From Actinomycetales bacterium (GTDB taxonomy: Bacteria; Actinomycetota; Actinomycetes; S36-B12; UBA5976), in NCBI GenBank assembly GCA_018969715.1, contig JAGWXT010000004.1, forward strand, positions 62,001 through 126,000: a stretch of 64,000 bases of DNA, given 5' to 3'. Numbering within the stretch: the first letter of the stretch is position 1; every line of letters starts with the position of its first letter. The notes beneath the pieces are model-generated. The model saw only the letters and a program-made list of their open reading frames with translations. It had not been told where the DNA came from and did no database searches. Positions 1 through 6,495 of the stretch are shown here, in pieces. The translations under genes and the position numbers were made by a program.

Positions 1-587
1 CACCCGTGTGGATCGGCAGCCCAGCGTGCCGCGCCAATGGCACGCTGCCCAAGGAGGGCGATGACTAGCAGCGTTCCACACAGCCCGATGACGTAGGCGG
101 AAAGAAGTGCGATACCGCGGCCGAACGACGCCGGCAGGACGGTGACGATGACGTAGGCGTACAGCGGGCTGCATGAGGTGAAGACCGGGCCAAGCGCTGC
201 TCCGGTGAGGATGGCCGCCAGGGGGCCTTCGCGCCGACCTGCCGAGACCAGGCCCTCAGCGCTGCGTCGTTGCAACGAAAGGCGAACGGACAGGTAATCC
301 CACAGCGAGGGGAACAGCGAGACAAGGCCAAGGCCGATCAGGATCAGGCCGCTGATCCACTGCCATACCGAGGCGGGAACTCCGATCAGGGCCGTAGTGG
401 CCTTGAGGATGAGGGTGAACACAACCACAGAGGCACCGAGGGACGCTGCGATCAGGTAGGCCCGCCGACGTGATTGTCTGCCAGTGGGACCTAGTGAACT
501 GCCGACGATGACCGGCAGCAGCGGAAGCACGCACGGCGCCAGCGTTGTCAGAACTCCAGCAACGGCGGCCCCCAGCAGCAGGAGCAT
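1..587 (-). CDS. CcdA/DsbD-type thiol-disulfide transporter membrane protein (3' end cut by window)
   Basis: The frame is open from an ATG at 587 to the window edge, so about 195 N-terminal residues are seen. The start abuts the TAG stop of the upstream thioredoxin gene (TAGATG). The protein is hydrophobic, with about five membrane segments visible. Near residue 18 it has the motif LAPCVLPLLP and near residue 140 TSCSPLYAY, the two cysteine-bearing hydrophobic motifs typical of the CcdA/DsbD transmembrane family. In that family these two cysteines carry electrons from cytoplasmic thioredoxin across the membrane. The likely partner is the neighbouring lipoprotein thioredoxin. Whether it serves cytochrome c maturation or general extracytoplasmic reduction cannot be told here. 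Confidence 0.82.
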   Translation of the reverse strand, partial: MLLLLGAAVAGVLTTLAPCVLPLLPVIVGSSLGPTGRQSRRRAYLIAASLGASVVVFTLILKATTALIGVPASVWQWISGLILIGLGLVSLFPSLWDYLSVRLSLQRRSAEGLVSAGRREGPLAAILTGAALGPVFTSCSPLYAYVIVTVLPASFGRGIALLSAYVIGLCGTLLVIALLGQRAIGAARWAADPHG

Positions 588-1196
588 CTAGACCGTGTTC
601 TTCGCAATCTGATCGACCGTGACACTGCCCGCCCACTTGGCAAGCTCGGTGCCGTCAGCATCGACCTGCACGAAGGTGTGCTGGACTGTCACCCCGTACG
701 TGCGCCGCAGGTCATTGGCCGTGTCGAAGTCGACGACGACGATGGTCAGGTCAGGCGGAATGCTCGCAAGGTCGGCCTGGATGTTGTCTCGAGCCACCTT
801 GCAGGTCGAGCACCACCTCGCGTTGAAGAACAGCACGACATCAGTCCCCGCATAGCTTGCCGGATCCGCCTCGTACTCAGCCAGCGTGATGTAGGAACCG
901 GCCCCTGGCGCTGTGGCATCGCTGGTCGATTCCTCCGGCTCCCCCGGCTCCCCCGGCTCCCCCGGCTCCCCCGGCTCCCCCGGCTCCCCCGGCTCCCCCG
1001 GCTCCCCCGGCTCCCCCGGCTCCCCCGGCTCTGCCGGAGGTACCGGGGTGGCTGAGGTCGCTGCTTGCTCGGAGGCCGTCGCGGTCGGAGAAGGCATCGG
1101 TGAATCGGACGCTGGTGACGAACAGCCTGTCACCGCGAGAGCGAGCACAGTTACCAGGAGTGGACCGACCCTGCGATCGCCGTCTCTCGTGCACAT
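588..1196 (-). CDS. Thioredoxin-like lipoprotein with collagen-like Gly-Glu-Pro linker
   Basis: 202 residues. The N-terminus is a short basic region, a hydrophobic stretch and a lipobox (LAVTGC, Cys at about residue 25), so it is predicted to be lipid-anchored outside the membrane. A Ser/Thr/Pro/Ala-rich spacer follows, then about ten Gly-Glu-Pro triplets (about residues 56-86), then a thioredoxin-like domain with the active-site WCSTC at about residues 128-132. It is immediately upstream of the CcdA/DsbD-like gene, which probably supplies its electrons. The linker is encoded by a perfect 9-bp tandem array, so its length can change without a frameshift. The exact substrate is unknown. No strong Shine-Dalgarno lies before the ATG. 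Confidence 0.85.
   Translation of the reverse strand: MCTRDGDRRVGPLLVTVLALAVTGCSSPASDSPMPSPTATASEQAATSATPVPPAEPGEPGEPGEPGEPGEPGEPGEPGEPGEPGEPEESTSDATAPGAGSYITLAEYEADPASYAGTDVVLFFNARWCSTCKVARDNIQADLASIPPDLTIVVVDFDTANDLRRTYGVTVQHTFVQVDADGTELAKWAGSVTVDQIAKNTV
941..1030. repeat. Perfect 9-bp tandem repeat, 10 copies, inside thioredoxin lipoprotein gene
   Basis: Ten exact copies of CCCCCGGCT run from 941 to 1030, with degenerate half-copies at either side. On the minus strand each unit encodes Gly-Glu-Pro. Because the unit is three codons, copy-number change only lengthens or shortens the linker between lipid anchor and thioredoxin domain. Confidence 0.97.
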
Positions 1197-1293
1197 TCAG
1201 CGAGCATAAGTCCAACAGCTGCGAGGCGCCGAGGACTCTCAGCACCGTCATCGCTGCATGGGCTCCTCACCGCGCTGGGGCGTGGGCACGGCG

Positions 1294-1908
1294 TCAGGGA
1301 CGGTAGGCCTCCTCGTGCACCGCATGTGCAAGCAGCAGCTTGGCAAGCAGGATCGGCGGCAGCCAGGCCCAACCCGGGGGTCCCGGAAGGTCGAGTGCGA
1401 TGGGACTGGCGAGCACGAAGATCGCCATGGCGGTGGGGCGCTGAAGATACCCGGGAACAATGCGAGCGACGACGACGACTGCGCTGACCGTCACCGCGTA
1501 CCAGCCAATCCCCCACCACCAGGAACCACCCGGATACAGCGCGACGACGACGATGGGATACACGTGCAGCGCAGTGAACGACACCGGATTGCGCACCAGG
1601 TGCACCCACGTCGAGGTACCGACAGCCGGTGACGCCTGATACTGGCGTTTGGTCGAGCTCAACGCGTTCGCCACGGCGCCGCCGAACAGGTCGGCCGTCA
1701 TGACCAGGGCGATCCCCGATTGCCAGATGGCCCAAGGCTCGTTCTTCTGGATGAGCCACCACACCAGCGCTGCTCCCACAACTGCCGATCCGTATACGAG
1801 TGCGAGTTCACTCCGCGTCGCACCGGCGCCGGTCCACCAGTTCGGCCGCGTGCCCTCCGGGATGGTGTTGTCTATGCGGAACCGCGTGCGCATTGTCATT
1901 CCGGCCAC
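1294..1908 (-). CDS. Unknown multi-pass membrane protein
   Basis: 204 residues, about five predicted hydrophobic segments, rich in Trp and aromatic residues. The N-terminal ~25 residues are polar. Recognisable local features are DLFGGAVAN (about residue 73), TKRQYQ and a histidine-containing LHVYPIVVV segment. I do not recognise the family. Alternative starts at the Met codons at 1899 and 1893 are possible. It lies downstream of another small membrane protein gene and upstream of the thioredoxin lipoprotein gene on the same strand, so these may be co-expressed, but the gaps (about 100 bp each) do not force that. Confidence 0.6.
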   Translation of the reverse strand: MAGMTMRTRFRIDNTIPEGTRPNWWTGAGATRSELALVYGSAVVGAALVWWLIQKNEPWAIWQSGIALVMTADLFGGAVANALSSTKRQYQASPAVGTSTWVHLVRNPVSFTALHVYPIVVVALYPGGSWWWGIGWYAVTVSAVVVVARIVPGYLQRPTAMAIFVLASPIALDLPGPPGWAWLPPILLAKLLLAHAVHEEAYRP

Positions 1909-1943
1909 TCGCGTGCAGTCCCCGCGTTCAAGGGCAATCCGGC

Positions 1944-2015
1944 TGCCCGCGACATGCTCTCAGGATGAGATTGCCCGCGGCATGCTCAGGACGAGAGTGC
2001 CCACGGCGTGATCAG
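1944..2015. repeat. About 26-bp imperfect tandem repeat, two copies plus a part copy, over a stop codon
   Basis: Copies run 1944-1971, 1972-1997 and a truncated one 1998-2015. They share TGCCCGCG, CATGCTC and CAGGA-GAGA blocks with few substitutions. The truncated copy contains the stop codon of the gene at 2012-2425, and the array fills most of the gap to the next gene at 1908. It could be a by-product of tandem duplication or a set of repeated operator sites upstream of the 1294-1908 gene. Confidence 0.75.
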
Positions 2016-2425
2016 AAAGAGATGAGCAGGCTCAGCCCGACGCCCAGAGTCGAGATGCCGAAGATGACCGCGCCAATCGGGATGATCTTCACCAGCGGTC
2101 CAGGTGGGCCGTCGGCGGTCCGCGGTGCGCCACCAAAGAAGCCACCTGAGATGAGCAAGGGCGAGACGAGCAGCCCGATACGCAACGCCCACACTGCCCA
2201 CTCGGGAAACCGCGAATAGTCCAGGACCAGCAAGCCGACGATGGCGACTAGCACGAGCACGCCCGCATGGGCGTGGCCGGCTCTGAAGTAGTCCCGCTGG
2301 ACCGGGGTTATCCCCTCCGTACCAGCCTGACGGCGCAGGATGGACAGCAGGAAGTACCCACCGAAGGCGATGGTGGGGAGCGAGATGAAGGCGAATGCCA
2401 CCAACCAGCGCGTTGCATCACTCAC
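2012..2425 (-). CDS. Unknown small four-helix membrane protein
   Basis: 137 residues with about four transmembrane segments (roughly residues 7-29, 50-68, 78-98 and 110-134). A conserved-looking RAGHAHAGVL motif lies at the start of helix 2; His-Ala-His motifs in small membrane proteins can bind metal or haem, but I cannot name the family. The start is GTG at 2425, preceded by a good Shine-Dalgarno (AAGGAG, about 9 nt upstream). A 159-bp leader separates it from the SIMPL gene; I see nothing clear in that leader. Confidence 0.65.
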   Translation of the reverse strand: MSDATRWLVAFAFISLPTIAFGGYFLLSILRRQAGTEGITPVQRDYFRAGHAHAGVLVLVAIVGLLVLDYSRFPEWAVWALRIGLLVSPLLISGGFFGGAPRTADGPPGPLVKIIPIGAVIFGISTLGVGLSLLISF

Positions 2426-2584
2426 GTTCTGACTCCTTCCCGGTGCTTCACCTGCAACGGCAGATCCATGACCTGCCCGGCCGGAGAAACGCCCCTACCC
2501 AGAGGTGCCCGCGCCATGGGACGGCGAGGTGCCCCGACCTCCATCCTCGGCGTGATCGACCATTCGGTTACGCGGGCCGCGCGG

Positions 2585-3346
2585 CTACTCGACGGCAAAC
2601 GTCACGCTCACCACGGCTCGAACGGACTTCTCGATGGTGCTGAGGTCATAGGAGCCGTACTCCCCCTCGACGGAGTCCCGGGCCGTGACTTGGACCGAGC
2701 CGGTGCTCATGGCCTGCGGTGGGCCCAGTCGTCCACCGACCGCGCCGACCATGATCTCCGCCCGGGCGCGTGCATCCTCGACGGCAGCCCGCTGCACCTG
2801 CGGGCGGAGCTCCCCGAGTGTCGAGACGCTGTACTGGGGGCCCCCATTGGACAGGGCCAGATCGCCGGAGCGGATCAGCAGGTCGCCGATCCCCGCATTG
2901 AGTCGGGCGATCGTCGCCACGTCACTGCTGCGCACCCGCAGCGAGGCGCTGGCCTCCACGCGACCGGTGGGCCCATCCGAGCCGTAGACCGGCGAGGTCG
3001 TCAGGCCGCTGTCGGAGATCTCCGCCGCGGGGATCCCGCCGTCCCGCAGGTAGCCGTCCAGCACGGCGAGGTTGGCCGTGACCTGGGCAGCCGCCTCCCC
3101 AGTGGTCGCGGCCTGCGCGCTGGTACTCAGGGTCCACTCGACCGTGTCCGCAACGGCGGGCAGCGCCGCCGAGCCGGAAACGGTGATCCCGTCACCTGAG
3201 CGCGCTGCCACGCCCTGACTGAGAACCCACAATCCGCCGAGGAGTCCACCAGCGAGGATCACCGCGGCCACGACGATGACCGCTCCGCCGCGCCTGCCCG
3301 CCGCTCCCCCGCTCGGATCCCGGACGGGGGCATCACCCGACGTCAT
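2585..3346 (-). CDS. SIMPL-domain (DUF541) protein, membrane-anchored
   Basis: 253 residues. An N-terminal cytoplasmic stretch is followed by one hydrophobic segment (about residues 21-44), then an extracytoplasmic domain. The opening strand ITVSGSAALPAVADTVEW, the TTSPVY segment and the closing VRAVVSVTFAVE match the SIMPL/DUF541 (YggE, Omp28-related) fold. Members form oligomeric rings; their role is poorly defined and has been linked to oxidative or envelope stress. The ATG at 3346 has an AGAGGAGG Shine-Dalgarno just upstream. It is divergent from the transporter operon starting at 3452. Confidence 0.8.
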   Translation of the reverse strand: MTSGDAPVRDPSGGAAGRRGGAVIVVAAVILAGGLLGGLWVLSQGVAARSGDGITVSGSAALPAVADTVEWTLSTSAQAATTGEAAAQVTANLAVLDGYLRDGGIPAAEISDSGLTTSPVYGSDGPTGRVEASASLRVRSSDVATIARLNAGIGDLLIRSGDLALSNGGPQYSVSTLGELRPQVQRAAVEDARARAEIMVGAVGGRLGPPQAMSTGSVQVTARDSVEGEYGSYDLSTIEKSVRAVVSVTFAVE

Positions 3347-3404
3347 CGCTGCCTCCTCTGCTGGCGGCGGGAAAGCCCGTGGTCTCCCCGCGCCAGCCGG
3401 CGCG

Positions 3405-3432
3405 GATCAGGGCGCCCCACGCCGGCCTGATC
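3405..3432. promoter_or_regulatory. Inverted repeat GATCAGG-N14-CCTGATC in divergent intergenic region
   Basis: Seven-base perfect arms at 3405-3411 and 3426-3432, ending about 20 bp before the GTG of the ABC exporter operon and lying in the only gap between it and the divergent SIMPL gene. The layout suits a dimeric repressor operator. No matching regulator gene is in the window, so the role is inference only. Confidence 0.3.
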
Positions 3433-3451
3433 ACGGAGCATAACTGCGCTC

Positions 3452-3952
3452 GTGATGGATGGCGAACAAGTCGCCTATGGTGAGGACGTGTCGACCGTGC
3501 ACGCCGTCACCCCCCGCATTGCGCGCTCGTCACGGGTGGCCCTCGCGATCATCATCAGTGCCGCATCCGTACTGAACTTAGTCCTCGTTGGGAGTGCCGC
3601 ACTGGGCATGACCTGGGTGCTGCCGCGGGTGGCGGGCGGCGGCTTCACATCGCTGCCTCCCGTCCTGCGCGGAGTGTACGGAGCCTTCGCCCTGCTGATG
3701 GTTGCCCAGACTGCCCTCGCCTGGCGCCTGGCCACCCGCTCGGACGCCCCGCGGGGCTGGCTGCGGTCGTCGGCCCTTGTGCTGACCATCATTTATCTCG
3801 TGAGCGCCGCTCTCAATGCCCTCTCGCCGAGCCCAACCGAACGCTGGAATGCGGTGCCGGCCACCGCGCTGGCTGTCGCCTTTCTGCTGCTGGCCGCTCG
3901 CCGTCGGGAGACACACCAACGGCGTCCGAAGGCCGTCGGATCGCCGCAATGA
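3452..3952 (+). CDS. Unknown four-helix membrane protein, first gene of ABC exporter operon
   Basis: 166 residues with about four hydrophobic segments (roughly 28-52, 72-92, 105-122 and 130-149) and a basic C-terminal tail. The start at GTG 3452 is followed by an in-frame ATG; a GTG at 3488 is another candidate. Its stop overlaps the start of the ABC ATPase gene by four bases (ATGA), so the two are translationally coupled. No family recognised. The context suggests an accessory membrane component or an unrelated passenger of the exporter. Confidence 0.6.
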   Translation: MMDGEQVAYGEDVSTVHAVTPRIARSSRVALAIIISAASVLNLVLVGSAALGMTWVLPRVAGGGFTSLPPVLRGVYGAFALLMVAQTALAWRLATRSDAPRGWLRSSALVLTIIYLVSAALNALSPSPTERWNAVPATALAVAFLLLAARRRETHQRRPKAVGSPQ

Positions 3953-4863
3953 CCCCCACCGAACCGGCGATCGAGGTGAAGGCGCTGCGCAAGCAGTACG
4001 GTGCGCTGACTGCTGTCGAGGACATCAGTTTCGACGTCGCCGCCGGTGAATGCGTCGCCCTGCTCGGCCCGAATGGCGCGGGCAAGACCACGACGACGGA
4101 AATCCTCGAGGGGTACCGGCAGCCTGACGCCGGAATTGTCCGGGTCCTCGGTGTCGATCCGTGGCGCGCCCCACGTGCCTGGAAGGCCCGGATCGGCATC
4201 GTCCTGCAGTCGGACCGTGACCTCGGTGATCTCACCGTCGGTGAGGCGATCGGCCACTTTGCCCGCTACTACCCCGACCCGCTGCCAGTGGGCGAGGCGA
4301 TCGAGGCCGTCGGACTCACCGACAAGGCGCGATCGCGCAATGACCGACTGTCCGGGGGTCAGCGGCGACGCCTCGATGTGGCCCTGGGAATCATCGGGCG
4401 GCCGGAGGTGCTCTTCCTCGACGAGCCGACGACCGGGTTCGACCCGGAGGCGCGACGGGAGTTCTGGTCCCTCATCGAGTCCCTCCGGGATCGAGGCACG
4501 ACCATCCTGCTGACAACCCACTACCTCGAGGAGGCTGAGCACCTCGCGGACCGGGTCGCCGTCATCGCCCGCGGCCGGCTGCTGGCCTGCGCATCCCCGG
4601 CGGACCTCGGTGGGCGCCACGATGGGCAAGCGGAGGTGGGGTGGCTGGACGGGGGACGTGCGCGCTCGGAGTGGACCGAACGACCCACCGAACTGGTCGC
4701 CGCGCTTGCCGAGCGCCTCGGTGGCGAGATTCCCCGCCTGACCATCCGCCGACCCTCCCTGGAGGACACCTACCTCGAGCTCATCCGTGGGGCCGAGACC
4801 ACCGACCTGGACGCAACGCCCCATGAGGACGCCGCCCTCGCGGCCGACAGACCACAGCCATGA
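3949..4863 (+). CDS. ABC-2 type exporter, ATP-binding subunit
   Basis: 304 residues. Walker A GPNGAGKTT (about residues 41-49), Q-loop around VLQSDRD, signature LSGGQ (about 135), Walker B VLFLDEPT (about 154-161) and switch His in TTHYLEE. The C-terminal ~85 residues after the ATPase core are typical of the DrrA/CcmA-like exporter class. It couples ATP hydrolysis to export by the permease encoded next, with which it overlaps by four bases (ATGA). The substrate is unknown; relatives export drugs, lipids or antibiotics. Confidence 0.93.
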   Translation: MTPTEPAIEVKALRKQYGALTAVEDISFDVAAGECVALLGPNGAGKTTTTEILEGYRQPDAGIVRVLGVDPWRAPRAWKARIGIVLQSDRDLGDLTVGEAIGHFARYYPDPLPVGEAIEAVGLTDKARSRNDRLSGGQRRRLDVALGIIGRPEVLFLDEPTTGFDPEARREFWSLIESLRDRGTTILLTTHYLEEAEHLADRVAVIARGRLLACASPADLGGRHDGQAEVGWLDGGRARSEWTERPTELVAALAERLGGEIPRLTIRRPSLEDTYLELIRGAETTDLDATPHEDAALAADRPQP

Positions 4864-5657
4864 TCACGATCTGGCGCCTCGGGCTTGCGCGCACGGGTGT
4901 GGAGCTGCGGCAGTTCTTCCGCGACCGGGAGTCCGTCGTCTTCAACTTCACGCTTCCAGTGCTGTTGCTGGTCATCTTCGGGTCGGTGTTCGGCGGCCAG
5001 GAATTGGGCACCAGCGGAGTCACGTTCGCGCAGTATTTCGCCGCAGGAATGATCGCTTCCGGCATCGTCTACACCTCCTTCCAGAACCTGGCGATCGCCC
5101 TGCCACTTGAGCGGGAGGACGGCACCCTCAAGCGACTGCAGGGCACACCCATGCCACGTGCCTCGTACTTCATCGGCAAGATCGGCATGGTTCTGATCAC
5201 CTACCTGGCACAGGTCACGATCCTCATCACCGTCGGCACCCTCTTCTACGGCATAGAGCCGCCGTCGAGCCCGGAGCGTTGGTGGACCTTCACCTGGGTC
5301 AGCCTGCTCGGCCTGACCTCATGCACCCTGCTGGGCATCGCCTTCGCCGCCGTTCCCCGCTCCGGTCGCGGCGCCTCCGCCATCGTCACACCAGTCGTGC
5401 TGGTCCTGCAGTTCACGTCCGGCGTCTTCTTCTTCTTCGCGGACCTGCCCCGCTGGATGCAGGATTTCGCTTCCGTGTTCCCCTTGCGCTGGCTGACACA
5501 GGCCATGCGCTCGGTCTTCCTGCCGGACTCGGCGCAGGCGCTGGAGGTGGGTGCGACCTGGCAGTTGGGAACCGCTGCGATGGTCCTGCTGGTCTGGACG
5601 GTGATCGGCTTCATCCTCGCCACCCGATTCTTCCGTTGGAGCTCGCGCAAGGAGTGA
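4860..5657 (+). CDS. ABC-2 type exporter, permease subunit
   Basis: 265 residues with six predicted transmembrane segments, the arrangement of ABC-2 (DrrB/NodJ-like) permeases. The N-terminal cytoplasmic stretch includes RQFFRDRESVVFNF, and the segment REDGTLKRLQGTPMPR lies between helices 2 and 3, both typical of the family. The start overlaps the ATPase stop. A short gap of six bases leads to the universal stress protein gene, so the latter belongs to the same transcript. Confidence 0.9.
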   Translation: MITIWRLGLARTGVELRQFFRDRESVVFNFTLPVLLLVIFGSVFGGQELGTSGVTFAQYFAAGMIASGIVYTSFQNLAIALPLEREDGTLKRLQGTPMPRASYFIGKIGMVLITYLAQVTILITVGTLFYGIEPPSSPERWWTFTWVSLLGLTSCTLLGIAFAAVPRSGRGASAIVTPVVLVLQFTSGVFFFFADLPRWMQDFASVFPLRWLTQAMRSVFLPDSAQALEVGATWQLGTAAMVLLVWTVIGFILATRFFRWSSRKE

Positions 5658-5663
5658 CGTGAC

Positions 5664-6470
5664 ATGACCACATCGCAGCGCACAATCGCCTTCGGGGATG
5701 ACCACTCACCCGGCGCCGGCATCGCATGGCAGTGGTGCATCCATCAGCAGTGGGCGGGCTGGCGGGTGCGGGTCCTCACCGCCGCCGGTCGGCCGGAAGT
5801 CGCCGGGGAGGACCACTCGTGTCACCCGTGGCAGCCACCGTCGCCAAGAACAGCGCCAGCCGAGTGCGGCCTTGCCCCGGTGCTGCACGAGACCGCTGCG
5901 GCTGATCCCCGCGCCCTGCTCGGCACCGGGTCCCCGGGTGACCTGATCGTCGTGGGCGGGCGCGGACGCGGTTTGCTCAAGGCACTGCACGTGGGCAGCA
6001 CCGCGGAGTGGTTGATGCGCTGCCCGAATGCACCGCTGGTCATCGCCCGCCAACCCGAACGCGTGACCCGGGTGATTCTGTGCACGGATGGTTCCCGGCA
6101 TGCGGACTCGGCTCTCGGCACCCTGCTGCTGCTGCCATGGCTTGCCAGCTGCCACGTCACGGTGCTGCAGGCGGTGGAGGGTCCGCGCCGACATGGCGAC
6201 TCGGCACGAGCGGCAGCCGATGCACTGGCGGCAGTCGGTTGCACTGTCGAGGTCGTCGTGCTCGAGCCGGACCCGACGTACCTGACCCATAACGTCCGCA
6301 CCATGCTGGAGACGGAGATCGCGGCCCGCTCACCCGACCTGGTTGCTCTCGGCACGGCCGGCTTGGGGGGGCGCAAGCGACTGCAGTTGGGCTCCGTCGC
6401 CAGTGATGTCGCCCATCACACGACGCATACGGTCCTGCTCTCCCGCGCGCCGGAGCCCGCCGCAGAATAG
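5664..6470 (+). CDS. Tandem universal stress protein (two Usp domains)
   Basis: 268 residues. The second half (about 130-268) is a clear Usp domain: start VILCTDGSRHADSAL, end LVALGTAGLGGRKRLQLGSVASDVAHH. The first half is a shorter, more diverged Usp domain that still ends with DLIVVGGRGRGLLKALHVGSTAEWL and PLVIA. The Gly-x2-Gly-x9-Gly-Ser/Thr ATP-binding pattern is seen in both halves. Shine-Dalgarno AAGGAG sits 9 nt before ATG 5664, overlapping the permease stop. A cytoplasmic stress or nucleotide-sensing role is likely; the link to the exporter is by operon only. Confidence 0.85.
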   Translation: MTTSQRTIAFGDDHSPGAGIAWQWCIHQQWAGWRVRVLTAAGRPEVAGEDHSCHPWQPPSPRTAPAECGLAPVLHETAAADPRALLGTGSPGDLIVVGGRGRGLLKALHVGSTAEWLMRCPNAPLVIARQPERVTRVILCTDGSRHADSALGTLLLLPWLASCHVTVLQAVEGPRRHGDSARAAADALAAVGCTVEVVVLEPDPTYLTHNVRTMLETEIAARSPDLVALGTAGLGGRKRLQLGSVASDVAHHTTHTVLLSRAPEPAAE

Positions 6471-6486
6471 CCCGGTGACCGCCCCG
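6456..6486. repeat. 31-bp direct repeat, left copy (flanks the 6.5-8.7 kb gene)
   Basis: Matches 8820-8850 at 28 of 31 positions, with the 15-base core TAGCCCGGTGACCGC identical. The left copy contains the universal-stress-protein stop TAG (6468-6470). The right copy contains the GTG proposed as the start of the crtA-like gene (8839). The two copies bracket exactly one gene. Confidence 0.9.
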
Positions 6487-6495
6487 AGTTCCAGT

